A stretch of 44,754 nt of DNA from Chara braunii (GCA_003427395.1 BFEA01000694.1:396478-441231); one strand, 5' to 3'. Shown: positions 1 to 10,530, counted from the stretch's first letter. A program made the numbers and translations. Notes: generated from the letters alone by a model not told the origin.

Positions 1-810
1 GTGCACCCAACTCAAACTCGGAGATATGGTAGCTTGCAACTCAACTCAAATCCAAGTTTACTTCAGTTGACTATGGCGCTGGGCGCCCACACTTACACGT
101 TCGACTCAGAGTTCACACGCAACTCGACTCCGGATCACCCTGGATACCATCCACGCCAACCACTGCACACACACATACNCACTCACTAACTGTCTATGGC
201 TATGGCGCATGGCCACTAACAGCTAACTAGCCTATCACTAACTTCTGCCCACTTCGTCTTCAGGCCATCTGCAGACCTCCCTTGCACAAGACGCCCGAGC
301 AGCGCTTCCGCAGAGCTTCCGCAGGAATGAATGAATGGCTGGACGCAGCCTCTTGATTTATACTTCTGTGTTGCATTGGTCTGCCTTGTATCCCTGGCCC
401 ATGATGCACACAGTCCCCCCCCGTGGTACTTACTGGACCGGACTGGTACTTTCTAGACTTTCCCATGACTGCATAGTGACAACCCTACGACGCAGTGCAG
501 TTGCACTGGGGTCCTACTATTTGCCCTTGCCACTTGTCCTCGTCTCCAACATGGGCTTGCTTTAGTCACACCACTTGACCACTTGCCAACCTTCTAGAAG
601 GACTGCAGCTGGACTTCTACTCTACAGGTCAATGGATCAAATCCTGGCTACCTAAAGACCTACGACAGACCTACTTACCACTGGCGGTTCTACAGGTCGC
701 AGGTTCAATTCTTCAAGTTGTCACAGATATTGTACACAGGTAAGTTGGGGAACTAGGGATCGAACCCTGGGTCCTACATCAGCTACTTCGAACTGGTGAA
801 TACCGTTTCA
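1..810. other. Non-coding flank, no gene recognised
   Basis: I see no convincing gene here. The short open frames (76 codons at most) have no recognisable motif. One N sits at 178. At about 749-770 the minus strand reads GGTTCGATCC, an exact match to the core of a pol III B box, discussed as a finding. An AGGTAAGT splice-donor-like word lies near 738-745, but no exon next to it can be supported. Confidence 0.4.
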
Positions 811-2293
811 CCTGGTCATTCCCAAAGTGCAAATTCATAATGAAAGACAATGCCACCCAATCGCGAAAGAAATGAAAGCACTTGCAAAGAGATAGAGACC
901 AAAGAAGACAGAAAGAAGAAGAAGAAGAGGAGAAAAAAGAAGAAAGAACTGAAAGCACTTGCAAAAGATAGAGACCAAAGAAGAGAGAAAGAAGAAGAAG
1001 AAGTGGAGAAAGAAGAATGACGAATACCCGTCCTCTCTCCACCTTCCTCCTCCTCTTTCACTTCGCCAATCTTATTCTTCTTCCAATAATAATCATAACA
1101 ATGAGTGGATGAACCAGAATCAATATCCGAAGTTCCCCCTTACTGCTGACACAACAACAGGTCCACCATAGCCATGGCTTCCCCCCTTCTTCCACCTCTC
1201 ACATGCATAGGCTATGGCGGACTACTGAGGGATCTGCCCTCCTGTGCAAAGGACAACGCAAAGCAGCTATGTCGCTGCACTCCTGTCCAAAGGACAACCC
1301 AAATCAGCTATGCCGCTGCTGACTAAGCCGCAATGCCTGACTCTGCCTCGGGCTTCCTTGGTGCGGCACTACCCCAACTGGGGCCTTCCAGATGCAGCGC
1401 CCAACAAGGTGATGAAGATGGTGTCCANTTCCTTGGTGCGGCACTACCCCAACTGGGGCCTTCCAGATGCAGCGCCCAACAAGGTGATGAAGATGGTGTC
1501 CACCATAGCCAGGTAGGTACCTCACCACTCTCCTCCTTCGCCCCCTTCTTCCTCCTCCTCAGGCTGGGCTGCTCGCCATAGCCAGGCTGAGCGCTCAGCT
1601 GCTCTGCTCCTTCAGGCACCACTCAAGTCCAGCGCTTGGCTCCAGCAGTACGTCGCCAATCCTTGCACACCGCAAACGAGGAGGAGCTGCTTGCTCCTCC
1701 CGAAGATATAGCGGCCTACTGGCCTCTTGGGCAGTGAATTCCTAGGCCAAGCGGCCTCCTAGCAACCGGTACCTCCTCCCTTTCGGAGGGAAACATCATT
1801 GCAGGCTCTGATATCGTCCGACAGGCCCTAGGCTCAGGCTACTTGGACTGGTACCGGCCTACCTCTAACCTACCGCTACTGGGCCTCCAAAAATGCCAAC
1901 TTTTGTCTTCTTCTGCTCGGCGTCCAGTACCCGACAGTTCTACCACTACTTGAGTGGTACTGGCCTACCTGCTACTTGAGTGGTTTTCTCGCTGCTCTAA
2001 GTGTCGCGGGCCTACCCCCGCTACTTGAGTGTTTTCCCCGCCGCAACCCTCAAAGTCACGGCCACAGGTAAGTACCGGCCCTGCGGGGCCTTTCAACCAA
2101 CAAGTACCCTTGCGGATCACACACACACACTCAGGCCGACAAGCACTCAGACAGCCACGCAGACCAGCAGGCACGCACACACACAGACTTAGAAATCACA
2201 GCAGAATGCGGGAATCTCAGCAAGGCATACATTACAGCGGCAAATCCCAGAAATCAGCAGTGTTCTCAGTCTGTGTTTTGGTGGGTCATTACA
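811..2293 (+). repeat. Direct repeat copy A, LTR-like (TG...CA ends)
   Basis: This 1.48-kb block recurs in the same orientation at 4541-6039. Both copies start at CCTGGTCATTCCCAAAG and end at GGGTCATTACA, and the flanks differ outside those points. Trimmed to TGG...ACA the block has the TG...CA ends of an LTR. Order inside: a purine-rich AAG/GAA tract, a pyrimidine-rich stretch, a 74-bp segment duplicated around an N, then CT-rich DNA with several CTACTTGAGTG motifs (about 1950-2030). An AGGTAAGT word near 2066 is shared with copy B. The five bases before the TG (near 808-812, TCACC) and the five after copy B (6040-6044, TCACT) match at 4 of 5 positions, as expected of an old target-site duplication. 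I saw no primer binding site, polypurine tract or coding sequence between the copies, so a plain segmental duplication is the alternative. Confidence 0.6.
1354..1502. repeat. 74-bp segment repeated either side of one N
   Basis: Bases 1354-1427 and 1429-1502 are the same 74-bp segment, separated by a single N at 1428. The same arrangement occurs in direct-repeat copy B at 5094-5242. Two overlapping contig ends joined without being merged would give exactly this, so the tandem duplication is probably not real. Confidence 0.85.
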
Positions 2294-2413
2294 GTTGTGA
2301 TGTTCGCTATACACAACTCCACAGAAGGAAGCATGAATCTGTCAGACTGTTTTGTCAGACTTCAGCGACTCATCAGGAGGTTGAACCCGACAGTCTGCCC
2401 AAGATGCATCTGC

Positions 2414-2451
<38 letters not shown>
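2294..2451 (+). repeat. Short interspersed element ending in (TG)n, copy 1
   Basis: About 120 bp beginning GTTGTGATGTTCGCTATACA runs into a (TG)n microsatellite at about 2416-2451. A second diverged copy follows directly (2452-2560), and an inverted copy lies at 9437-9522, also against a dinucleotide tract. Shared landmarks are TTCGCTATACA, AACTCCACA, a CAGACT/GGACTTTCA section, and CTCATCAGG or CTCACCAGA before the TG tail. It contains no open frame and I recognise no known family. Confidence 0.6.
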
Positions 2452-2453
<2 letters not shown>

Positions 2454-2560
2454 TGTCATGTTCGCTATACAGAACTCCACAAAGGAGGCATGACTGCACC
2501 ACAGTGTTTCATCGGACTTTCACTGACTCACCAGAAGGTTGCATTTGTGTATGTGTGTTA
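2452..2560 (+). repeat. Short (TG)n-tailed element, copy 2
   Basis: This is a second copy of the preceding element, beginning GATGTCATGTTCGCTATACA and ending in the short TG-rich tail TTTGTGTATGTGTGTTA. The (TG)n tract between the copies is the tail of copy 1. It differs from copy 1 at many positions, so the pair is not a recent tandem duplication. Confidence 0.55.
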
Positions 2561-3061
2561 TAAAATATCACCACAACTTCCCTTATTCCACCCAGATGAG
2601 TAGATCCAAAGTCATAGCAACTTTACCTGTATTGCAGACAATGAAGCATGCTCAAGATGAGCCAATCCACCAATGAAACAGTTTTGCTTGTGAATTCAAT
2701 ATCTATTCAGAACCTTACCTTTAAACAAGCAACGCAAGGAATCTCACCTTTACACAAGCAATGCAACACACTTGAGATGGGCCAACCCAACAGTAAAAAC
2801 AATACGAGACTTAATAAATTCGTTATATCGTTTTCTTGATTATATTTGCATCAGCTAGCATTGGGAGGCCTCCCATTTTCTTTGTTTTTGCAGTTACTTT
2901 CTTACTGTGCCTATCACATACAAGGCTGGCCACGTTGATGATGGTTGAGCGCCAGCTGCCCACATCCTCGTGTGCCTTTACGGCCCACTTGCACGTTATG
3001 AAGGAGGCAGAGTAAAAGGGTAATTATATTCTGTCTGTTCTCTCAACTACAGTCATTCATA
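2561..3061. other. AT-leaning intergenic DNA
   Basis: No gene is recognised. Two loosely similar phrases (AAGATGAGCCAATCCACCAA near 2653 and a GAGATGGGCCAACCCAACA-like stretch near 2773) suggest a diverged tandem duplication of about 120 bp. The longest open frame is 63 codons and has no motif. Confidence 0.35.
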
Positions 3062-3256
3062 TGCGTTTACTAGTAGTGTGTGTATGTGTGTGTGTAGTGT
3101 ATGTGTGCGTGTGTATGTGTGTGTATGTGTGCATGTGTGCCTGCGTGAGCATGAACGTGAGCGTGCATGTGCATGTGTGCGTGTGCGTGTGTGTGTGTGT
3201 GCGTGAGAGTGTGAGAGTGTGAGAGTGTGAGAGTGTGAGAGTGTGAGAGTGTGAGT
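3062..3256 (+). repeat. Compound TG / GTGTGA microsatellite
   Basis: A roughly 190-bp tract of interrupted TG repeats (TGTGTG, TGCATG, TGCGTG) passes into a regular array of the 8-mer GAGAGTGT at about 3205-3254. The reading frames across it (HTHTHT and SHTLTL strings on the minus strand) are products of the simple sequence. Confidence 0.9.
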
Positions 3257-3383
3257 CTAGTCCACTAGAGACCACTCCAAAAAAATGCACCACTACGCCG
3301 CCAAAGACCTGCGCAGGAACATTTTTCCCTCAGACCTGGCGGACCGCTCCAGAAACCCGCTTGGGCTGCAAATTTTTAATCTG

Positions 3384-3451
3384 GGCCGACGGCCTGGGTC
3401 GCCATGCAATCTTAAAATCTTAAGATCGCACGACGGTCCTGGCCGTCGGCC
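3384..3451. repeat. 68-bp imperfect palindrome
   Basis: The outer arms are GGCCGACGGCC (3384-3394) and GGCCGTCGGCC (3441-3451), which are perfect complements. Complementarity continues inward with about one mismatch in four up to the TCTTAA centre. All but the first of the inner arm differences read as transitions when the arms are compared as reverse complements. It could be a solo foldback element or the core of a small palindromic transposon. Confidence 0.7.
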
Positions 3452-3572
3452 TGGTAGGACCACAGACAGCCTAAATGCTAGATTTCTCACATTAGCGATT
3501 CCCTATAGTGTAGGGAAAACTTCTTTTCAGGGGAGTGGTGGCTCAGGACTACCATCTTCGCCTGCAAAGAAC

Positions 3573-3800
3573 TGAAAGTCACTATAGCTGTATTTGGGAC
3601 ACCTTTCAGTCTAGATACGGCGATAATGACCATACATTCTATCGGGTGAAGACAGTAGGCCCCACTGGTGATGTCTTCATGCTTGGAAACCAGGAAGACA
3701 GAGCATGAACACATTATGACCAGGTCCATGATTTCCAATCACCAGTGGGGCCACCGTGTTAGATAGATTAGGCTATACACAAACAGTTTGGGAACCAGAC
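3573..3800 (+). repeat. Dispersed repeat, copy 1 (partner near 6210-6330)
   Basis: The segments AGTCACTATAGCTGTAT and ATGACCATACATTCT, followed by a GAAGAC...AGGCC stretch, recur at 6218-6320 with similar order and spacing. The two copies differ at many positions. No coding function is apparent. Confidence 0.5.
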
Positions 3801-4540
3801 AAGTGAATGTGTTTATTTGCCCTTTGCCCTGTGTTCTGTCATCATCAAGGAACCACCGTGAAAGGTTTCAACTTTGTATGTCTAAATCATTCAATGTCAG
3901 ATACACGCCCCATCACCCACAGATCCCATAACGAAGCAGCATCTATGAACAGAAGTAATTTTCAAAATCCATTTGTCAAAGTTGGAAACATAGCACATCA
4001 TCGGAGTAACACAGGTAGGCGAGTACACCTGCAGCAGGTCGTGTAAATCAGAAAGACGATGAGACATGCCCTTATACACTCTACTCTGCCCAGGTCATCT
4101 CCAACCAGCAGAGGTCCACTTACATGATGGCATCGATCTGCGGTCGTGAAAATGCGCTCACGATTACAAAGTAGCGAGTCCACTGCACAAGAGGCTTGAC
4201 GTGAAGGACCCGAATGTCAACTGCTTTGGTGTCATATGCGGCAGTGGCCATCGCAATTGCAACTGCATTACACAAAGAACCACAGGAGAAAACACACCCA
4301 GCACAAGCACGAGTGTGTGAATATTTACACACGCACACACAACGTCCCCCTCCCCCCCCGCTCCTGCCCCCGCCCCATTCACGCACACACACAGCACAAG
4401 TATGAGTGTGTGAATCGGCAGAACATAGGGCCATTCAAATCTACTGCCCACTCTGCTCTGCTGGCGAGCCGGACTCGCAAGAGCGTTTTCTTCCGTTATA
4501 TGACACCACGTGCAACAGAAAAAACAATCACTGTTACGAT
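3801..4540. other. No gene; CA-rich and C-rich simple sequence
   Basis: No gene is recognised. At 4295-4416 a phrase of about 24 bp (CAGCACAAG followed by GAGTGTGTGAAT) occurs twice, about 96 bp apart, with CA repeats and a C-rich stretch (about 4345-4375) between them. A 73-codon minus-strand frame is rich in Val and Cys only because it reads TG repeats. Confidence 0.4.
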
Positions 4541-6039
4541 CCTGGTCATTCCCAAAGTGCAAATTCACAATGAAAGACAATACCACCCAATTGCAAAAGA
4601 ATGAAAGCACTTGCAAAGAGATAGAGACCAAAGAAGAGAGAAAGAAGAAGAAGAAGAAGAAGAAGTAGAAGAAGAAGAAGAAGAAGAAGAAGAAGAAGAA
4701 GAAGAAGAAGAAGAAGAAGAAGAAGAAGAAGAAGATCTACACCAGCAAGACCAATGACAAATCCCCCTTCTCTCTCCACCTTCCTCCTCCTCCTCCACTT
4801 TGCCAATCTTATTCTTCTTCCAATAATAATAATAATAACACTGAGTGGATGAACCATAATCAATGTCCGAAGTTCCCTCTTACTGCTGACACAACAACAG
4901 GTCCACCATAGCCATGGCTTCCCCCCTTCTTCTAACTCTCACATGCCTAGGCTATGGCGGACTACTGAGTGATCTGCCCTCCTGCGCAAAAGACAACGCA
5001 AAGCAGCTATGTCGCTGCACTCCTGTCCAAAGGACAACCCAAAGCAGGTATGCCGCTGCTGACTAAGCCACCATGCCTGACTCTGCCTCGGGCTTCCTTG
5101 GTGCGGCACTACCCCAACTGGGGCCTTCCAGATGCAGCGCCCAACAAGGTGATGAAGATGGTGTCCANTTCCTTGGTGCGGCACTACCCCAACTGGGGCC
5201 TTCCAGATGCAGCGCCCAACAAGGTGATGAAGATGGTGTCCACCATAGCCAGGTAGGTACCTCGTCACTCTCCTCCTTCGCCCCCTTCTTCCTCCTCCTC
5301 AGGCTGGACTGCTCACCATAGCCAGGCTGAACGCCCAGCTGCTCGTCACCTCCAGGCAGCGCTGCCCAAGTCCAGCGCTTGGCTCCAGCAGCATGTCGCC
5401 AATCCTTGCATACCGCAAATGAGGAGGAGCTGCTTGCTCCTCCGGAAGATATAGCGGCTACTGGCCTCTTGGGCGTTGACTTCCTAGGCCGAGGAGCGGC
5501 ATCCCAGCAACCGGTACCTCCTCCCTTTCGGAGGGAAACATCATTGCAGGCTCTGCTATCGTCCGGACAGGCCCTAGACTCTGGCTAATTTGACTGGTAC
5601 CGGCCTACCTCTAACCTACCGCTACTGGGCCTCTAAAAATGCCAACTTTTCGTCTTCTTCTGCTCGGCCTCCAGTACCCGACAGTTCTACCACTACTTGA
5701 GTGGTACCGGCCTACCTGCTACTTGAGTGTTTTTCCCGCTGCTCTAAGTGTCGCGGGCCTACCCCCGCTACTTGAGTGTTTTCCCCGCTGCAACCCTCAA
5801 AGTCGCGGCCATAGGTAAGTACCAGCCCTGCGGGGCCTTTCAACCAACAAGTACCCTTGCGGGTCACACACACACTCAGCCAACAAGCACTCAGACAGGC
5901 ACGCAAACAAGCAGGCACGCACACACACACAGACTTGGAAACCACAGCAGAATGCGGGAATCTCAGCAAGGCATTCATTCCAGCAGCAAATCCCAGAAAT
6001 CAGCAGTGTTCTCAGTCTGTGTTTTGGCGGGTCATTACA
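4541..6039 (+). repeat. Direct repeat copy B, LTR-like
   Basis: This is the partner of 811-2293, about 1.5 kb and the same in order throughout. It differs by scattered substitutions and a much longer AAG tract (about 4638-4735). It carries the same N-separated 74-bp duplication (5094-5167, N at 5168, 5169-5242) and the same AGGTAAGT word near 5814. It ends at ...GGGTCATTACA. The spacer between copies A and B is 2.25 kb and holds only repeats, so if this is an LTR pair the element is short and non-coding. Confidence 0.6.
4638..4735 (+). repeat. (AAG)n microsatellite
   Basis: About 98 bp of nearly pure AAG units are present inside direct-repeat copy B. The equivalent tract in copy A (about 900-1015) is shorter and interrupted, so this tract has expanded after the copies separated. 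Confidence 0.95.
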
Positions 6040-6537
6040 TCACTCAACAAATAAACAGTCAGCTTGCCAGCTGTTGTCGAAAATTTACTCTTGGCAATTC
6101 ACGCAGGCTAATTCAATCTGATGAGGTCGGAGTTTGAGCTCATGACCTGTTTATCAACAGTCAGTCACATGTCTGTATCATTCACCTAGATAGACTCTGA
6201 CCTAACCCGAACGGAATGTACAGTCACTATTGCTGTATCTAGACAGAAAGCAGTTGTCCCAAATGCAGCTATGATGACCATACATTCTGTTTGGGGAAGA
6301 CCGCAGGCCACACACTACTAGTCCCAGGATTATTCTCACAGCAACTCTCCAAACACAACACTGATTCTTGAGCCAAACGGTATGGAAATGGAATAAAAGC
6401 AATGTTACCAAGTGGACCGGACACTTGGCCCCGACAATTGCCGCGGGCGGAGGATGAGGAGGAGGAGGAGGATGAGGAAGAGGAAGAGAAGAAGAGGAGG
6501 AGGAGGAAGAAGTGAGCTGCTGCATGATTTCTGTGTT

Positions 6538-6575
<38 letters not shown>

Positions 6576-7015
6576 CGTAACTTGTCTCTGCCACTAAGTT
6601 ACCAATGCGCGCATCATCTCCCTGCACACCTTGGGCGAGACTAGGACTCGTCTTTGTGCCGTGTTGGCCACACGCCCTCTGGGTTTGTGCTGTTGGCCTT
6701 GGGCGCACGCTGTACACATGCAATCTCTCGGGCAGAGGTAGCACACATTCTTACCTTGGGCGGGAAAAAAGACAGAAAAAGAAAAAAGAAGGGGCAGGCG
6801 AAAGGGAGGTCGGCAGAGAGGAGAAGGAAGAAGAGGAGGAGAAAGAAGTAGAACAGGAGGAGGAGGACAAAGACAGAAGGAGTTGCCATCATTGTACAGG
6901 CGACAACAACCACTCCCACGACCATGATCACAACCACACCAAGGACAAAAAAAAACAATAAAAGAACGGTCGTGGTCATCATTGTTGATCTACCAAATCA
7001 GTCAATCTTGATTGA
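6040..7015. repeat. Intergenic DNA with GAG/GATT/purine tracts
   Basis: The second copy of the 3573 repeat lies near 6210-6330. A GAG-rich tract follows (about 6448-6512), then a (GATT)n run at 6544-6574, a G/A-rich stretch (6765-6880) and a CAA/CCA-rich stretch (6900-6960). No gene is recognised. Apparent open frames here are Lys/Glu or Ser/Pro strings read from the simple sequence. Confidence 0.6.
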
Positions 7016-7069
7016 TTGATTGATCCTAACGGGAACCACAAAAAAAAAAAAAAAAAAAAAAAAAAAAAC
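7012..7069 (+). repeat. GATT run followed by poly-A tract
   Basis: A short (GATT)n run ends in GATCCTAACGGGAACCAC, then about 30 consecutive A residues. A similar GATT run followed by GATCGTAACTTG lies at 6544-6586. The A tract could be the tail of a retroposed sequence, but I could not define a target-site duplication. Confidence 0.6.
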
Positions 7070-7126
7070 GAAAAAGAAAAAACTTCAAAAAAGCTTGAAA
7101 AAAGGGGAGATTTCGAATATGAAATT

Positions 7127-7163
7127 GGCCCAATCTCCAAGATCGGAGGGCCCAGATTGGGCC
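7127..7163. repeat. Hairpin, 10-bp perfect stem
   Basis: GGCCCAATCT (7127-7136) pairs perfectly with AGATTGGGCC (7154-7163) around a 17-nt loop, followed by a run of seven T. The shape resembles an intrinsic terminator, but in nuclear eukaryotic DNA that reading has little force. Confidence 0.5.
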
Positions 7164-7610
7164 TTTTTTTCAGAATTTTGGGGCCTTTCAGGCGTCTAAA
7201 ACATTTGTGCAGGGTCCTGGAATGGGGAGCCCCCTCTCCTCTGACCCCCATTGCCCCTGAAATGCCAAAACCGGACCCAGCATAGTTTTTACTGGGCCCG
7301 GTTATGTGTCTCTGGGCAGACACTTCGGACATCCTCCGCAGGGAAGAGAGGGGGGGTGGACATCCACCCAGGTAACCTAGAAAAAAAGAGGTTAAAAAAC
7401 CAGCATCTAGGCTACCAGAGTGGCTCAGGGCAACTTGCCCAGCCGGGCCAAAAATAATTAAAATAATAATAATAATTTGGCAAGGAATTTTTATTTGACC
7501 CTGAGGCAAAAGTTGTTCAGTTTATTTTTGTGCATCACATAGTTTTTTTTATAGATTTTTCAGAAATCCTTTCTTTTTTTTGCTTGGGCCTTCCCTGGTC
7601 CTTGCACGGC

Positions 7611-7650
7611 CGGGCCGCCCGGTCAAACAAGGTGACCCGGGCGGCCCAGC
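7611..7650. repeat. GC-rich hairpin
   Basis: GGGCCGCCCGGTC is complementary to the following GACCCGGGCGGCCC apart from one extra G, with a loop of about 10 nt. It is a strong isolated inverted repeat of unknown role. Confidence 0.55.
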
Positions 7651-7869
7651 TGGTAGCCCAGAACTGAGCCGAATCTTTTCAAACACGATAGAAACTATTA
7701 GAAAGAGCATCGCTGCACCAAAACTATTTTGCACAACGATGGAGAGAAATGACGCAGTCCCAAAAACATCCGTCCATTAAAAAGAAAAACTACTTTCATA
7801 GTTTTCAGTTATTTTAAGCCCTACAAAGCAACCAAGAGCCGTCAACTTGGAGAAGACCGGCCAACTCAC

Positions 7870-7993
7870 ATTTCTCAACTTCTGCGTCATCTTCATCCGC
7901 CTTGGCAAGCTCCTCCAAGTTCGGGTCAACGTATACAGTTTCGCCGAACTTCTCAAAAACTTCGTCTAGCTCGCCGTCCTTCCATTCCATGTT
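7870..7993 (-). CDS. Possible internal exon, acidic protein, unrecognised
   Basis: On the minus strand a TTTCAG acceptor is followed by 124 open bases and then GTGAGT, a consensus donor. The frame encodes an acidic peptide (41 codons plus one base) including the segments NMEWKDGELDEVFEKFGE and DPNLEELAKADEDDAEVE, rich in Glu and Asp and looking more like real protein than the low-complexity frames nearby. I do not recognise the family. It could belong to the same gene as the candidate exons at 8150-8205 and 9576-9668, but the phases were not reconciled. Transcript evidence would decide. Confidence 0.35.
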
Positions 7994-8149
7994 CTGAAAC
8001 CACCATTCAACAAAACGCATCTCCCTGATCAATTTTGCCTTGGGGTTTTAGGCCCCTTTGATCCATTTTATGACCCTTTCTTTTTTTTTTTGCTGTTGGT
8101 TTATTTGGTTTCCAACTTTCCATTAAAATTAAAATTTAGGGCTCTTAAC

Positions 8150-8205
8150 CTCTTCTCCAATGTCCATGCTCATCTTCCACTCTTGACTGGTTCCTACAAA
8201 CTTCC
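8150..8205 (-). CDS. Possible short exon, unrecognised
   Basis: On the minus strand a CTGCAG acceptor precedes 56 bases that are open in two frames and end at GTTAAG, a weak donor. One frame reads KFVGTSQEWKMSMDIGEE. The third frame has a stop. Alone this is thin evidence. Its value is that it lies between two other candidate exons on the same strand. Confidence 0.2.
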
Positions 8206-8998
8206 CTGCAGCTTGTGCTCGACATCACACACATGTGTTATGTGACTGATTGAAATGCAATCCAGCAGAGCATCAACATGTTCACATACACATGCCAAGA
8301 TGAAGAAGCAGACTTGGAGAGGGAATTCACACCAAACCAGACTGAGATATGCGCAGAGCAACAAGAATTGAGAATTACCAATTCATAATCCCTCGCCACT
8401 CCTCAGCTCAATCAGAATCACAATGAACCCGAGAATCTCAACCGAGAGTAAACCACCCAGGAAAAAAAAAAAGAACATAGCTTCATCAAGCTTCTGGAGT
8501 CTCCCTCCTCGCACTGCAGCATCATTCTCTACACCGCCCGCCGGCTATGACGCCCAGCCCTAATTCCTGCAGACCACCAGTGTCACCCTCCTACTGTCTC
8601 AGCAGCACCATCACCGTCCAGAAAACACTCAGATTCTCCGGCGCTGGGCCAGAGACCTCCCAGAATAAGCCGCGCCAGCTTCAGGAAACAAACTCCAGCT
8701 TGAAGAAGGAGAAGTACAGCTACCACGGAGAGAAGAAGCTATGGCAGCGCCTAACCCCACAGCGCAGAGATGGTGCCGGCAAACTCAGCAGATGAAGCAC
8801 CCTCTTCACTGCTGCCTTGAAACCCTAGCAACCACTGTCCAGCTACACCGATGCTCCAGCAGCCTGGCGGCAGCAACAGAAGCACTAAACAACTATTCCC
8901 CAAAACGGAGCTAACACTGCGGATCTACTTTATTTATACTTCTGCTCTAACCTATTGGACTGGACTGCCTAAGACCTAAAACACAACAACCAGTTATG
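8206..8998. other. Mostly single-copy DNA, no gene assigned
   Basis: An 82-codon plus-strand frame (8547-8795) is rich in Ser, Pro and Lys and has no recognised domain. Poly-A and poly-T runs occur near 8460 and 8085. The end of this stretch (about 8930-8960, TTTATACTTCTG followed by TATTGGACTGGACTGCC) weakly resembles 357-470, suggesting an old dispersed repeat. Confidence 0.3.
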
Positions 8999-9116
8999 GG
9001 TCTGTGTTTTCCAGTAACGGTGGTACTGGTCTGAGGCAAGGGTAAACCAACTAACAAGGTCTGTCTTCCCAGAAACAACCGTAACAGTCTGAGGCAAAAG
9101 TAAGGCAACTGTCGCG
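8999..9116 (+). repeat. 59-bp tandem repeat, two copies
   Basis: Two diverged units of about 59 bp lie head to tail, each beginning GGTCTGT and containing CCAG(T/A)AAC...GTCTGAGGCAA and GTAA. There is no open frame across them. Confidence 0.5.
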
Positions 9117-9303
9117 TTGGGGCATGGACAGGTTTAGACCCAGTAGTACCTGTTTTCGCAGTAGTTTACGGAATTTGGAGAAAGGTCCTTGTCCACTCAG
9201 GCCTACTTCAGTTACCGGTTAGGACCCAGAACTCAGAAAATTACAAAATTGTCCTAGTCAGTGCGACACCCCACTGGGAAACTGCAAGAAAATTGCACGT
9301 GAA

Positions 9304-9522
<219 letters not shown>

Positions 9523-9575
9523 ACGCACACACTCACAGACCCTTAGGATGAGAGCGTGTTGGGGGGATTACGTAC

Positions 9576-9668
9576 CAGGAAATCATCAACATCTTTTTCT
9601 TCAAGGAAGTCACTTGTAGAAGCGAGGTTATCATTCCTTGTTTTTGCCGCTTTAACACCATGCTCCAC
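9576..9668 (-). CDS. Possible internal exon (31 codons), unrecognised
   Basis: On the minus strand an ATTACAG acceptor is followed by 93 open bases and a GTACGT donor. In phase 0 it reads VEHGVKAAKTRNDNLAST and then SDFLEEKDVDDFL, a mixed, acidic-ended peptide of ordinary composition. A second phase is also open. No family is recognised. The good splice sites and non-repetitive composition make it the best or second-best exon candidate in the window. Confidence 0.35.
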
Positions 9669-9864
9669 CTGTAATGTAAACTAGTAAGGACAACTGCAAC
9701 CCTCACAAGTCAGGGAAATGTTCCTTCAGAAGAAAGAAAAAAGGGAAGAAAAAAGAAGAAGAAGAAGATGAAGAAGTTGGTTTGCTGAATCAACATAGGA
9801 CGCTACTATGAAGCATACCTGTTTTATGAACACTGCAGGTAAATCACTGCATGTAATTCTTTTA

Positions 9865-10097
9865 GCGGAGGATAGGCGGAGGGTAGGCGGAGGGTAGGCA
9901 GAGGATAGGCGAAGGATAGGCGGAGGATAGGCAGAGGATAGGCGGAGGATAGGCGGAGGGTAGGCGGAGGATAGGCGGAGGATAGGCAGAGGATAGGCAG
10001 AGGGTAGGCGGAGGATAGGCGGAGGATAGGCGGAGGATAGGAGGAGGATAGGCGGAGGATAGGAGGAGGATAGGCGGAGGGTAGGCAGAGGATAGGA
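9865..10097 (+). repeat. 11-bp minisatellite (GGCGGAGGATA)n
   Basis: About 21 units of the 11-mer GGCGGAGGATA occur with G/A variants (GGCAGAGGATA, GGCGGAGGGTA, GGAGGAGGATA). Because 3 x 11 = 33, the minus strand has an 11-residue periodic open frame (YPPPILRLSSA type) that is a by-product of the repeat. Confidence 0.95.
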
Positions 10098-10473
10098 GTC
10101 ACATAATTAGAGGTAAACAATGCTTCCAAAGAAAGCCGGGAATGGAGACAAGGGGAGCTCCCTCCCTTCATAGATGGAGTGAGGGTTAGAGCTTTCGCCT
10201 CTGTACCAGGAAGTTATGAAGACTGCATCAATGACTGAGCTGCGCCATTGCCTCTGAACCTCTTTCTGCCGAAGCTAATGACTACATATCGACCCCGGAT
10301 TTGCCGAACCTCGGGGCTTGCTGACAAAAGCACAGCCGATCTCGTCTTTTTCAGACAGCCTCTGGCAGTCGGATTGCAATTTTGAAAGTTCAGGTCCGCG
10401 GCTCCAGTTTTGTCTTGCCGATTCTGCATGCAGTCTGTCATCACTCCGATGCCCGACCAGAGAAGCATGGAAG

Positions 10474-10478
<5 letters not shown>
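10098..10478. other. Mostly single-copy DNA before the gap
   Basis: No gene is assigned. One minus-strand frame reads ELSKLQSDCQRLSEKDEIGC (about 10,330-10,400), which looks helical, and a TGCATGCAG acceptor-like word precedes it, but no matching donor is convincing. It could be an exon of the gene suggested at 7870-9668. Confidence 0.25.

Positions 10479-10530
<52 letters not shown>

Noticed and set aside
4546-4863. 105-codon minus frame with a long leucine run
   Set aside because: It is the complement of the AAG microsatellite.
7127-7163. Intrinsic terminator (hairpin followed by T run)
   Set aside because: Terminators of this type are bacterial or organellar, and everything around it is nuclear-type repeat DNA.
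9824-10171. 115-codon frame with 11-residue periodicity (YPPPILRLSSA)
   Set aside because: It is the 11-bp minisatellite read in frame, with no start context or domain.
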